From Nitrospinaceae bacterium (GTDB taxonomy: Bacteria > Nitrospinota > Nitrospinia > Nitrospinales > Nitrospinaceae), in NCBI GenBank assembly GCA_029261395.1, contig JAJDBJ010000001.1, positions 1 to 35,383 on the forward strand: a DNA stretch of 35,383 nt, in the 5' to 3' direction. Shown piece by piece: positions 8,931 through 16,686 of this stretch. The position numbers were made by a program, and so were the translations under genes. The notes under the pieces are model-generated. The model was given only the letters and a program-made list of their open reading frames with translations. It searched no databases and was not told where the DNA came from. The number at the start of each line of letters is the position of its first letter. Within the stretch, counting starts at the first letter, position 1.

Positions 8931-9782
8931 ATGAAGTGCCCTAAATGTGGATATTCCCAGCCCGCTGGACGCGAGTGCGCTGAGTGCGGAATCATTTTTG
9001 AGAAATTTCATGCCACCCAGAGAAGACATAAAGAGCGGGCTCATCAGAAGCAACATCCCGAAGAAACAGCTGAAGCGGCGAGGGCACTGACTGAGGAGTC
9101 CCTGAAACATCCGGAAGGTTTCCTGCAAACTTATTTTTGGGACACATTTAGGACGCCTTGGAATACCGTCCCGAAATACGGCGTCATTGCTCTGACTTTG
9201 TTTTTTGGATATTTATTTCTTCTCTTGTTCCACGAACCTCTTTATCAACTCTATCCTCCCTCCAATGCGGGCAACTCCTTTCTGTTGGGCATGGTCTCCA
9301 AAGTGAATCTGGTGTTTCATGAAGGAGGGCATTTGATATTCGGGGTATTCGGGAATCGAACTCTGGCGATACTGGGAGGCAGTCTCAATCAGGTACTCAT
9401 ACCTTTTATTGTTACTATGACTTTTTGGGTTCGCCGGGATGCTTCGGGTTTCGCCTTCGGGGCGGTGTGGATGTTTGTCAACTTCCTGGGCGTGGCTATC
9501 TATATGGCGGATGCGCGTGAACCTTTTCTCCCTCTGATAGCAAACTTGGATCCCTACGAAAGCCATGACTGGAGAAATTTATTCAACATTTGGGACTTGT
9601 GGTCGGTCGACACACTCATCGCCAAAACTACCTATAGCCTGGGATGGATCGGAATGATAGGCTTCGCTCTCTGGTATGCTTGGACCGGTTTCACCCACCT
9701 CTCCAAAGGCGACGATTCCTCAGCCCGGTATTTAAACCGCAACAAGAGAAATGAAAAAGACCACCGCCCGCTCGAGTTTTAA
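8931..9782 (+). CDS. Zinc-ribbon membrane protein with HEGGH motif (putative M50-like metallopeptidase)
   Basis: Residues 3-19 form a zinc ribbon (CPKCG...CAECG). After a charged linker there are several membrane segments (about 84-104, 116-133, 143-166, 172-192, 233-252). The sequence FHEGGHLIFGVFG places an HExxH metal motif (130-134) in or beside a hydrophobic segment, followed by LGGSLNQVLIPF, which resembles the arrangement in membrane site-2-type proteases. A later ESHDWRNLF (about 210-218) could give the third metal ligand. I know of similar uncharacterised proteins but no defined function. The gene runs opposite to its left neighbour, with about 270 bases between their starts, and ends 11 bases before a recombinase stub, which may mark a recombination junction. 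Substrate and activity are unknown. Confidence 0.72.
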   Translation: MKCPKCGYSQPAGRECAECGIIFEKFHATQRRHKERAHQKQHPEETAEAARALTEESLKHPEGFLQTYFWDTFRTPWNTVPKYGVIALTLFFGYLFLLLFHEPLYQLYPPSNAGNSFLLGMVSKVNLVFHEGGHLIFGVFGNRTLAILGGSLNQVLIPFIVTMTFWVRRDASGFAFGAVWMFVNFLGVAIYMADAREPFLPLIANLDPYESHDWRNLFNIWDLWSVDTLIAKTTYSLGWIGMIGFALWYAWTGFTHLSKGDDSSARYLNRNKRNEKDHRPLEF

Positions 9783-9793
9783 CTTAATGAAGG

Positions 9794-10117
9794 TTGCCTG
9801 TTTCCAAAAAGAAAAAAGGCCTGTCGGGTAATCCCGCACGGACGGTAGATGATTTAAAGTACAATAAGGGAGTCAAAGACCCACGCGATAAAGTGGTAGC
9901 CCATACTTGGAGGCACACTTTTGCAAGCTGGTTGGTTATGGAAGGGGTGCCTTTGCCGACGGTTCAAAAGCTAATGGGGCATCAGACCCTTGAAATGACC
10001 CTGCGATACGCTCACTTGGCCCCCAGCCATGAGCGGGAAGCGGTGGAGAAAATCTCAATAGGGCTTTCGGAGCCCAAGGTTATCCCAATCAAGAAGAAGA
10101 AACGGAAGCGGAAGTAA
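9794..10117 (+). pseudogene. Tyrosine recombinase (phage-type integrase), C-terminal remnant
   Basis: The translated stretch contains DPRDKVVAHTWRHTFASWLV, then KLMGHQTLEMTLRYAHLAP. These are the C-terminal catalytic boxes of tyrosine recombinases: HxxR, GH about 24 residues later, and the nucleophile Tyr in RYAH. The first catalytic Arg, the core-binding domain and the arm-binding domain are missing. The frame only opens with a TTG just after a stop codon, directly behind the HEGGH gene. A full integrase is 300-400 residues; about 107 remain, so this is a truncated, presumably inactive, relic. It lies at the left edge of the large metal-responsive gene block and suggests that block arrived by site-specific integration. 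The Lys/Arg-rich tail (KKKKRKRK) is unusual. Confidence 0.85.
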
Positions 10118-10423
10118 TTTCCAGCCGACAAAACGGAACCCTTACAACCTTACGAAATAAACGAATTTAACGAAATAAGGTCATTCCTCTGCATTTCTCC
10201 TGCTGTCTGAAAGAAAGCCCTCTACCATAGCCGAAATTCTAATAAGTTGCTTCTATCATTTATTGTTTTCTAATGTGCCGAAAATAATAAATGTCTGCTT
10301 ATGGCCGGTTCCTGCCGATCGAAGCTGCTTGGCGAACGTATGCTTTATTTCCGTGAAGCTGATACAGCCACAGCATAAGGGTAGAGCGTTTAAGAGGCCA
10401 GCGAAGGGGCAGTCTCGGATGAA
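10118..10423. other. Intergenic stretch between integrase remnant and LRR gene, nothing recognised
   Basis: About 305 bases without a supported gene. It is AT-rich in its first half and lies at the likely left boundary of the leftward mer-like block. I looked for a copy of the tRNA-Arg 3' end that would act as an attachment-site duplication and did not see one. No clear intrinsic terminator for the leftward operon was found. Confidence 0.45.
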
Positions 10424-11488
10424 TTAATGAAATCCGAAAATGGTTTTTTTTAAATTTTGAAGAAATTTAGATGATTTAAGTTTTTTTTCACCAGTTGATC
10501 CTATTGAGTTCTCCTCCAATTGAAGAATTTCCAACTTCGCCAAATAGGGAGATTTGGCCAAAGCTTCTGCGCCTTCATCTCCAATGAAATTATAGTTTAA
10601 AACAAGTTCCGTTAGATTCTTCAGCTTATCTGATCTGGCAATGGTCAATGCTCCGTGATTGGTGATGTGATTTCTGGTTAAATTGAGGGACTTCAAACTC
10701 AACAGTTTTTGGGAATTAAAAATGTATTGAACTGCGGCGTCACTGAGATTATTTTCAGTCAGGTCCAACTCCGTTATCTGAGAAACAAACGGGGTTTTCA
10801 ATAAGGCCAAAACGCCCTGATCCCCAATATAATTGCCTGTTAAATTATTTAAGGCTCCTTTCTGATGCAATTTTTTGAATTGTTGCCGGAATTCAAATCG
10901 AATACATGCATCCTTTCCCTTTTGAGTCAGAGAATTATCCGTCATATACAATTTTTCCAGATTGGGAAGATTTGAAGTTTTGGTGATGGAAAAAGCTCCT
11001 GGATCTTCCACGCGGTTAAAACTGAGATTTAAACTTTTCAAATGGGCCAGGTTTTTGGAACGAGCCAGGGCGAAGGCACCGTCATTGCTGATTTTATTTC
11101 GGTATAAACTTAAATTTTCCAAAACGGGAAATGAGGTGGACTCTGCAAGAAATTGTGCGCCTTGGTTCCCTATTTGATTATGGCCAAGGTCCAGTGTTTT
11201 GAGGTTTTTTAAAAATACTGATTGGGATAAAGCGCGGATACCCTGATCGCTTATTCCGGTTTCGTATAGAACCAGGGTGTGAACTTTTTGAAGCAGAGGG
11301 GATTGGGACAGAAACTGCACCCCAGCATCACCGATGGTTCTGGACCTGATCTGGAGGACCTCTCCGTTCCTTTTAATCTTTTTTTGGACGTAATCGTGTA
11401 GCTGATCCAGGTTTGAAAAAGGCCTCGCGCTCACCGATATCAGGCAAACCAAAGACAAATAGAACGTCAATCTTAAAAATCTTTTCAT
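10424..11488 (-). CDS. Exported leucine-rich repeat (RNI-like) protein
   Basis: An N-terminal signal peptide (KRFLRLTFYLSLVCLISVSA) is followed by about a dozen 24- to 26-residue leucine-rich repeats. The pattern is L-x-x-L-x-L-x-x-N-x-I-x-x-x-G-A-x-x-[LI]-[AS]-x-S, for example LKTLDLGHNQIGNQGAQFLAES. This is the ribonuclease-inhibitor-like subclass, a curved protein-binding scaffold. One repeat near the middle is disturbed (KGKDACIRFEFRQQFKKLHQKG). It is the last gene of the leftward block, 39 bases after a DUF1566 gene. Related LRR genes occur at 19825 and 29531. It probably acts in the periplasm or at the surface as an interaction scaffold; partner unknown. Confidence 0.85.
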   Translation of the reverse strand: MKRFLRLTFYLSLVCLISVSARPFSNLDQLHDYVQKKIKRNGEVLQIRSRTIGDAGVQFLSQSPLLQKVHTLVLYETGISDQGIRALSQSVFLKNLKTLDLGHNQIGNQGAQFLAESTSFPVLENLSLYRNKISNDGAFALARSKNLAHLKSLNLSFNRVEDPGAFSITKTSNLPNLEKLYMTDNSLTQKGKDACIRFEFRQQFKKLHQKGALNNLTGNYIGDQGVLALLKTPFVSQITELDLTENNLSDAAVQYIFNSQKLLSLKSLNLTRNHITNHGALTIARSDKLKNLTELVLNYNFIGDEGAEALAKSPYLAKLEILQLEENSIGSTGEKKLKSSKFLQNLKKTIFGFH

Positions 11489-11527
11489 AATTTAAAATCT
11501 TATAATCTCTGATTATTTTTGAGAGTT

Positions 11528-12094
11528 TTACCGATTTCTATGAGTTTTACTCTCACCAACAGGACCACGAACGAGTCGAACGAAAGCATCTTGGCCTGTT
11601 AATTTATCCTGAAAAAATTTTCCGCCTTCATTCTTGAAGGAGACGGTCACCGCCTGATTCCCTTTTTCAAAACTGGTCCACGTAGACCAACCGGCTCCCT
11701 TGGGGAAAACCGGGTCCATAAAAACCTTATCCTGATCTTTATCAAAATTACGTTTTCTTGGATTATACAAGCTTTTCCCTTCCGCCGGTGTAGGCAGACG
11801 CCAATCGGAATAACCACTGAAATTTCTATTGTTCATACTTTTGGAAAATTCCTGCGCCGAGTACCAATTGACCCATTCTCTATTCAATTGCCAATAATCC
11901 AGTTTCATCCACATGAGGCGGGTCTGGGTATCCAGAATGGTCCCATCCCCCATATCCACCAATTGATTTCCTGAGGAGCTACCGGGGGCTTTCTTGTAGG
12001 CAACCTCATTCGCGAAACTCAATGAAGATCCAATGATGGAAAGAAAAATTATGACCATCAGGGAGGATATGAATTTTGAATGCATCATTCTCAT
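11528..12094 (-). CDS. Exported DUF1566 (Lcl C-terminal-like) protein
   Basis: After a signal peptide (FISSLMVIIFLSIIGSSLSFA) the protein reads DMGDGTILDTQTRLMWMKLD, then a WYSAQEF segment and YSDWRLPTPAEGKSLY. This is the typical DUF1566 order: 'D.GTV.D..TgLmW', then 'W..A..y', then 'g..DWRLPt..El'. DUF1566 is an extracellular or periplasmic domain related in fold to the C-type-lectin/FGE superfamily; its molecular role is not established. The ATG at 12094 is preferred over a TTG at 12100, although neither has a strong ribosome-binding site. It lies 22 bases after the cytochrome gene and is a diverged paralogue of the DUF1566 protein on the other side of that gene, so the pair may cap or accompany the cytochrome. 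Confidence 0.82.
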   Translation of the reverse strand: MRMMHSKFISSLMVIIFLSIIGSSLSFANEVAYKKAPGSSSGNQLVDMGDGTILDTQTRLMWMKLDYWQLNREWVNWYSAQEFSKSMNNRNFSGYSDWRLPTPAEGKSLYNPRKRNFDKDQDKVFMDPVFPKGAGWSTWTSFEKGNQAVTVSFKNEGGKFFQDKLTGQDAFVRLVRGPVGESKTHRNR

Positions 12095-12116
12095 AATCAA
12101 TTTATAAGTTTTGAAA

Positions 12117-13907
12117 CTATTTTTTTGAAAGGAGGTTCAATCGCTGCCAAACGCTGACTACCTTGCGTCCATTCCGGTCCTCTTTGTCACCATCCCAGAC
12201 GGCCAAAGCCACCAAAGCGGGTTCCTTCCTGTTCTGTAATCGGGCGTCCCAGTTCCCGGTATTTTTCAAGGAACGGATAAACACCACGGTCCATATCCCG
12301 TCCTCCCATTCTCCTTTGCCTTGCACATTTTGCAACTCAGGAAGCTGAGGGGTGATTGTTCCGAACCCTTCCGCGTTAAGTTCATCCACAGAGTTTTCTT
12401 GGTTTGATTGGAGGCGAACCATAGGGCTTGACATCACACCCCCGTAAACCAGGGCATCCATATCCACCCCACCTGTAGAATATTCATTATCTTCTAACGC
12501 CTCCAGCGTCTTCTCCAAACCGGCTTTCCAATGCCAGATATTTACCGGCTTGCCTCGGTTACCCATGCCAAAGAAAGGTTCGTTGTGTCCATGGGTGTGC
12601 AGGGTGACGCCGCCCAGCGCGATTTGAACGGCCACCCCGTCCTGATACACATCTCCCCGGTTTTCGACAAACCCATTCCTGGTGGGGTCTTCCCAACGTA
12701 AACGGATGGCGATATCCTCTCCGTTATTCACCGATGCGAAATTGATCGTTTCCACGGCTCCCCGGCGTGCCGAAAGCGGTCTCAAGTGCAGGTCCGTACT
12801 TCTCACTCCTTCCCAGACCGGGCTGTTGGGATCGGTCGTTAATTCAGATTCCTTCAAATAGGAAAACAGGTCGGTTTCATATTTGGCTTCTTTGTATTCT
12901 TTATTGAATCGGGATCGAATGAAATGGACCAGGGCCCATCGATCTTTTTCCGGAAGCATGGCGTAAGATTCCATCGGTGTACCATCCAGGCCCGTAGTGA
13001 TAGTCTGGTAAAGGTCGTTGGGTTGGTGTCCCGATTTCAAATAGTTTGGATTGGTGATGTCATGCACGAACACGGCATGCTTCCACGCATCCATCAGTGA
13101 ATTAGCGACCTTCCCGTCCCCTTTTAAGGATTCACCGTGGCAGTTAACGCATTTGTGTTTATTGAACAATTGCTTACCTCGTTTAATAAGATCGGGAGAG
13201 GAAGCGAGGGGATTTATGGTAATAGGTTTCCCTGGAGGTTCTTCGCGAAAACGTGTGGAAAAACTTTTAATCAAGTTCACCAGAGCCCACGTGTCCTGCT
13301 GAGAAAGAGCGGCCTCCCAGGCCGGCATGGACGTTCCGGGAACCCCTCGGACGATGGTGCGGTAGAGGTCCTCATCGCGGGGCAGGGTGCCCGTGGGAGT
13401 CGAGCGGAACTTAAAAATACCCTTCCGGAAATCCCGGGGCCAGGGGTAAAGATAGTCAGTGGCGCTCCCACCGCCGTTGCCGTCCTTGCCATGACAGAAA
13501 GAGCACATATGCTGGAAAATATTTTGGCCCCGAGCGAGGAGCGCTTGCCCCTGGGTCAGAGAAGGGGACGGACTCATCAAATCATGGGCACCCCGTGTGA
13601 AAAAAGCTTTCCCTGAATCATGGGCCTGTCCATGCTGCATGTGGTCTGAATGCGTCATTTCATGAGGCTCCTTCCGGGTAGGGACGGGTTCCTCATATTC
13701 GGACCCGGGAGACACCGGCTGATCCCCTTTATACTCGATCATGCCCTTAGGTTTGGGTTCCAGTTTTTCCAAATCATGTTTACTTCCTCCAGCACCGTGG
13801 GAACGCACGGAGGAAGGGGCGGCTATGATCCAAATCCCCATCAGCAGGATTGTAAATGAGATTTTTAAAATTCCGAAGCCGAAGTTATTTTTTTGATCGA
13901 AGTACAT
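12117..13907 (-). CDS. Exported diheme cytochrome c fused to a heme-b-binding EB_dh-type domain (NxrC/EbdC-like)
   Basis: From the ATG at 13907 (preceded by AAAGGA) the 596-residue product has a signal peptide ending near SSVRSHG. Two class-I cytochrome c domains follow, with CSFCH at about 134-138 and CVNCH at about 252-256. Candidate distal Met ligands are in TSMPAW (about 193) and GTPMESY (about 311). From about residue 365 the protein matches the gamma subunit of ethylbenzene/dimethylsulfide dehydrogenases and nitrite-oxidoreductase NxrC: RLRWEDPTRNG, VYQDGVAVQIAL, FFGMGN, IWHWKAG and a final VVFIRSL region. The Met of FFGMGN and Lys of WHWKAG, 13 apart, are plausible axial heme-b ligands, as in EbdC. 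The open frame extends further upstream, but into the preceding gene. No catalytic molybdenum or Fe-S subunit lies nearby, so it may act as a stand-alone periplasmic electron carrier. Confidence 0.87.
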   Translation of the reverse strand: MYFDQKNNFGFGILKISFTILLMGIWIIAAPSSVRSHGAGGSKHDLEKLEPKPKGMIEYKGDQPVSPGSEYEEPVPTRKEPHEMTHSDHMQHGQAHDSGKAFFTRGAHDLMSPSPSLTQGQALLARGQNIFQHMCSFCHGKDGNGGGSATDYLYPWPRDFRKGIFKFRSTPTGTLPRDEDLYRTIVRGVPGTSMPAWEAALSQQDTWALVNLIKSFSTRFREEPPGKPITINPLASSPDLIKRGKQLFNKHKCVNCHGESLKGDGKVANSLMDAWKHAVFVHDITNPNYLKSGHQPNDLYQTITTGLDGTPMESYAMLPEKDRWALVHFIRSRFNKEYKEAKYETDLFSYLKESELTTDPNSPVWEGVRSTDLHLRPLSARRGAVETINFASVNNGEDIAIRLRWEDPTRNGFVENRGDVYQDGVAVQIALGGVTLHTHGHNEPFFGMGNRGKPVNIWHWKAGLEKTLEALEDNEYSTGGVDMDALVYGGVMSSPMVRLQSNQENSVDELNAEGFGTITPQLPELQNVQGKGEWEDGIWTVVFIRSLKNTGNWDARLQNRKEPALVALAVWDGDKEDRNGRKVVSVWQRLNLLSKK

Positions 13908-13941
13908 GGCATATTCCTTTTTGTTTAACAACCCCACAGGA

Positions 13942-14454
13942 TTATTGGATTTTCCTGACCATTTTGACCCCTTGATCAAGATCACCCGTTTCCTTGAGGT
14001 TGAAATAATCTTCCTTTTGTCCCAATCCAAAATACCAGGCGTGATCCAAATTGCGTTCGTTGGAAGTCCACAGGTAATAGCATCCACCATCGGCAAACAC
14101 AGTGGGGAGTCCGATGGGTTCCCCATCTTTACTTTTGAGAGGCAGATTGGAGTCCCATATCCCGTGGAGTTCATCTAGGGTGGGGAGGCGCCAATCGTTA
14201 TAGCCAGCGAATCTCTCGCCATTTTTTTTATCCACGTATTCCCAAGCCTGGTACCAGGAAAGCCCTCTTTGAATATGCCTGAAGGAATCCCCTTTTTGCC
14301 ACATGAGACCGGTTTGCAGGTCGGATACCGTGCCATTGCCGTTATCTTGGAAACGCACGGTTTCTGGCATCCCAACTACAGGAATGAGGAGGGCGCACAG
14401 CAACCCTCCAAAAACACTTATAGCTTTGAAGTACCCAGGAATCGAACGTCGCAT
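13942..14454 (-). CDS. Exported DUF1566 (Lcl C-terminal-like) protein
   Basis: A signal peptide (residues about 1-30) precedes a single DUF1566 domain: NGNGTVSDLQTGLMWQKGD, SWYQAWEYVD, FAGYNDWRLPTLDELHGIWD, then a W-T-S-N segment near the end. The domain is complete at 170 residues. The start lies only 4 bases after the stop of the upstream unknown gene, with AGG in between, and the stop is 34 bases before the cytochrome ATG, so all are co-transcribed. It shares the domain but little exact sequence with the copy at 11528-12094. No catalytic residues are known for this family; a structural or ligand-binding role is likely. Confidence 0.82.
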   Translation of the reverse strand: MRRSIPGYFKAISVFGGLLCALLIPVVGMPETVRFQDNGNGTVSDLQTGLMWQKGDSFRHIQRGLSWYQAWEYVDKKNGERFAGYNDWRLPTLDELHGIWDSNLPLKSKDGEPIGLPTVFADGGCYYLWTSNERNLDHAWYFGLGQKEDYFNLKETGDLDQGVKMVRKIQ

Positions 14455-14458
14455 AAGC

Positions 14459-14911
14459 CTAAAGCTCTTTCAGTAATTGATCCAGATTGTTGCTCAAATG
14501 ATCCAAACTCAACTGAATCTTTTTTATAGGAGTCCGTCCGGGAACCCTATTTTTAATGGCTCGCGCCTCGCCGAATCTTTGCTGGATCCGATCAAAAAGT
14601 TCCAATTGGGATTTCCCTGGAGGATTTCCGTTGCATGAAGATTCAAAAGCAACGACGGCACGTTGCAGTTTGGTATCCAGCTGGAAGCCCAAGGTAGAAT
14701 TTTTTTGGAGAGTAGTCGTTTGTTCCATATATCCCCACAATCCGCCATTTTGTTGAATCAACTCATAATCCGCTCTTAGTTGTCTGGTCTTCTCCGCGCA
14801 GGAACTGCCTGCCTGAACAGGAAGAACAAAAGCCCACGCAAAAAACACTGAAAAAATCACGGTTGCAAATACAACCATGTAAAGGTTGCGATTATCAATA
14901 TTAGAAGTCAT
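14459..14911 (-). CDS. Small exported protein of unknown function
   Basis: I do not recognise this family. From the ATG at 14911, which has a good AGAAAGGA site, the 150-residue product has a signal peptide or N-terminal membrane segment (LYMVVFATVIFSVFFAWAFVLPVQA). A mostly helical, Gln/Leu-rich mature part follows, with two cysteines about 55 residues apart (SSCAEK and SSCNGN) that could form a disulfide. The open frame continues upstream to 15010, but that part overlaps the metal-binding gene and has no better start. The real ATG overlaps the preceding gene by 11 bases, and the next gene starts 4 bases after its stop. This indicates tight co-translation and a role with its neighbours. The length and helical pattern would suit a small periplasmic sensor or chaperone, but there is no direct evidence. 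Confidence 0.65.
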   Translation of the reverse strand: MTSNIDNRNLYMVVFATVIFSVFFAWAFVLPVQAGSSCAEKTRQLRADYELIQQNGGLWGYMEQTTTLQKNSTLGFQLDTKLQRAVVAFESSCNGNPPGKSQLELFDRIQQRFGEARAIKNRVPGRTPIKKIQLSLDHLSNNLDQLLKEL

Positions 14912-15257
14912 GTTCAATTCCTTTCTGTATAAGGCTTTCCAACGACACTGGTGAATTTTTAAAATCGTTGATACAGCAGGGACAACGGCAAAAATAAATC
15001 GATTCACCATTGATGCTGATGCACAATGTCTGCCCTCTTGTCTTTTCCCCCAAGCAGGTGGGACAAATCACCATATCTTTGATTTCCTCCAAATAAAGTT
15101 GGGGGTTTTCCAAAAAGGGAATGACGCATCCCTCACAGCAGAAGCGATACTCCTGGCCCTGATAGTCGGTACTGGGGGCTGTCAATGGGTCGATCCCCAG
15201 CCGGACAAGGGCAACATCCACAAGTAGGGCATAAATATCCCTGATTTTGTCTAACAA
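14901..15257 (-). CDS. TRASH/YHS-type metal-binding protein, probably frameshifted near its N-terminus
   Basis: The 118-residue frame contains YQGQEYRFCCEGCVIPFLENPQLYL, matching the TRASH/YHS pattern (Y-x-F-C-C-x-x-C-x-x-x-F-x-x-N-P), then a CPTC pair and a second Cys cluster, IYFCRCPCCINDF. Such modules bind soft metals and occur in copper and mercury resistance proteins. The frame starts only at a TTG (15257). A better start exists in another frame: ATG at 15264 with an AGAGGG ribosome-binding site, encoding GYLCPTCGCCPCPAG. That supplies the missing N-terminal CxxC of the YHS motif before running off frame at a GGGG run (plus strand 15195-15198). Losing one G would join the two into a single cysteine-rich protein of about 120 residues. 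So this is either a real frameshift mutation, a sequencing error, or programmed slippage. Confidence 0.72.
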   Translation of the reverse strand: MLDKIRDIYALLVDVALVRLGIDPLTAPSTDYQGQEYRFCCEGCVIPFLENPQLYLEEIKDMVICPTCLGEKTRGQTLCISINGESIYFCRCPCCINDFKNSPVSLESLIQKGIEHDF

Positions 15258-15286
15258 GACTCATGAGACCCTCTTTCAAAATTTCA

Positions 15287-15350
15287 AAATCCCCCAACGC
15301 GATTCATTTAGGGAGGGAGACCAACCCTTCATAAAAGGGTTGGGGGATTT
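15287..15350 (-). promoter_or_regulatory. Intra-operon RNA hairpin with two mutually exclusive folds
   Basis: A perfect 12-base inverted repeat (AAATCCCCCAAC at 15287-15298 against its complement at 15339-15350, plus-strand view) encloses 40 bases. Inside, CCAACCCTT at 15321-15329 pairs with AAGGGTTGG at 15335-15343, sharing bases with the outer stem, so only one fold can form at a time. It sits in the gap between the FGE-like gene and the metal-binding gene. There is only a weak U-rich tail (ATTTTGAAATTTTG), so it could be an attenuator, an mRNA processing or stability site, or a leaky terminator. Confidence 0.5.
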
Positions 15351-16614
15351 ATTTCAAATCGGCGGCACAGCGAAATCCCACACCTTCGATACGATAATCA
15401 GGTTGAAATCCCTTACGGTTAGCGGACCGGATCGCGAACCCATCATTTTCCCAGGCCCCGCCCCGGACCACTTTCCATTCTCCATATCCGGGCCCTTTGG
15501 GGTTGTTTTTAGGACTCACTCTGTAATAGCCTTCCATCATCCAATCCGACACCCACTCGCTGACATTACCGGACATGTCATAAAGTCCAAACGGGTTGGG
15601 AGCAAAGGAGCCGATCGGAGCGGTGTGTTTAAAACCATCTGAAACATCCACGAGCCTTAAATTGAGTTCGCAGTAACTGTCACAAAAGTTAGCTTGCTTC
15701 GAACCGACTTTATCGCCCCAGTAATATTCCGTCGAAGTCCCCCCACGTACCGCGTATTCCCACTCCGCTTCCGTTGGAAGACGCCTACCCTGTTTTTTGC
15801 AATAGGCATCCGCTTCCACCCAGGTGACACTATCCACAGGAAGTAACGGCCCCCTGAAGCGTGAGGGGTTATCACCTGTACTCAATAGAAAATTCCGTTG
15901 TGAAACCTCATACCGGTCAATTTTAAAGGGAGAGATGCAAACTTCATGCATGGGAGCTTCATCGACTTCTCCCTTGTTACTTCCCATCAGGAAACAGCCT
16001 CCTTTAAGTTCGGCCATTTCCCCTGACTCGCCAGATACAGTAGCGACCAATTTATTTTCCACTTGGGCCTTCAATTTCACTACTTCGTCATAGATGGGTC
16101 GGGGTAAAGTTAAATATTTGATGCGGGTTTGACTTTTAGGAACCAGTTTTATCTCCCCCGACTCAAAAAAGAACAGGCGATATTGCTCCACCGGTTTCGT
16201 ATCCGCCGGATCCAAATAATTTCTCATATTATTTTTTCCTGTTTCGGACGAGACGACCACTTCATCAATCAACTCAGCTCCCAGAGGTTCCGGTTGTCCG
16301 TTCAAATAAACCAGAACTTTCCTTCGGGAGGAAACCTCCATCTCAAGAGCCCGGTCGATCAATGATTTAGCTTCTTTATATTTTCCTAATCGCATTTTGA
16401 CTTCCAAGAGAGGTTTCAAGACCCTGTAGTCATTTGTATTCTGTTTTAAAATCTCTGTAAGAATTTTTTCCGCCTTTGGAAGATCGCTTTTCGTGACGGC
16501 CTCGTTGGCCTGATCTATCTTTTGAGCGGTACTCCCAAAAACCACGCCATGCCCGGAAAAAACCAATGACAGGAAAATGATCAACCCATACTTATAGACC
16601 CTTGTTTGAAACAT
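15349..16614 (-). CDS. Exported TPR/FGE-sulfatase-like (SUMF1-fold) protein
   Basis: The order is a signal peptide, a short TPR-like helical region (about 30-95), a linker domain (about 100-190) with SQTRIKYLTLPRP, and a C-terminal FGE-sulfatase domain (about 203-421). The last shows MGSNKGEVDEAPMHEV, LPVDSVTWVEADAYCKKQGRRLPTEAEWEYAVRGG, GLYDMSGNVSEWV and VVRGGAW...GFRCAADLK. This is the SUMF1 fold, but the two catalytic cysteines of formylglycine-generating enzyme, expected just after GG-x-W, are absent, so it is unlikely to oxidise sulfatase cysteines. It may bind ligand or protein instead. ATG 16614 is chosen over an upstream TTG (16629); neither has a clear ribosome-binding site. It is a tandem paralogue of the next gene. 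Confidence 0.87.
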   Translation of the reverse strand: MFQTRVYKYGLIIFLSLVFSGHGVVFGSTAQKIDQANEAVTKSDLPKAEKILTEILKQNTNDYRVLKPLLEVKMRLGKYKEAKSLIDRALEMEVSSRRKVLVYLNGQPEPLGAELIDEVVVSSETGKNNMRNYLDPADTKPVEQYRLFFFESGEIKLVPKSQTRIKYLTLPRPIYDEVVKLKAQVENKLVATVSGESGEMAELKGGCFLMGSNKGEVDEAPMHEVCISPFKIDRYEVSQRNFLLSTGDNPSRFRGPLLPVDSVTWVEADAYCKKQGRRLPTEAEWEYAVRGGTSTEYYWGDKVGSKQANFCDSYCELNLRLVDVSDGFKHTAPIGSFAPNPFGLYDMSGNVSEWVSDWMMEGYYRVSPKNNPKGPGYGEWKVVRGGAWENDGFAIRSANRKGFQPDYRIEGVGFRCAADLK

Positions 16615-16686
16615 CGATGGCACTATCAAGATACGGCTCCAAAAAAGTTGAAAATACGATCCATTCTTAACGGCAGCCGGTAAATT

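Noticed and set aside
13908-14174. Upstream extension of the cytochrome frame by 89 codons
   Set aside because: It overlaps the DUF1566 gene; the internal ATG at 13907 has a ribosome-binding site and a signal peptide follows it directly.
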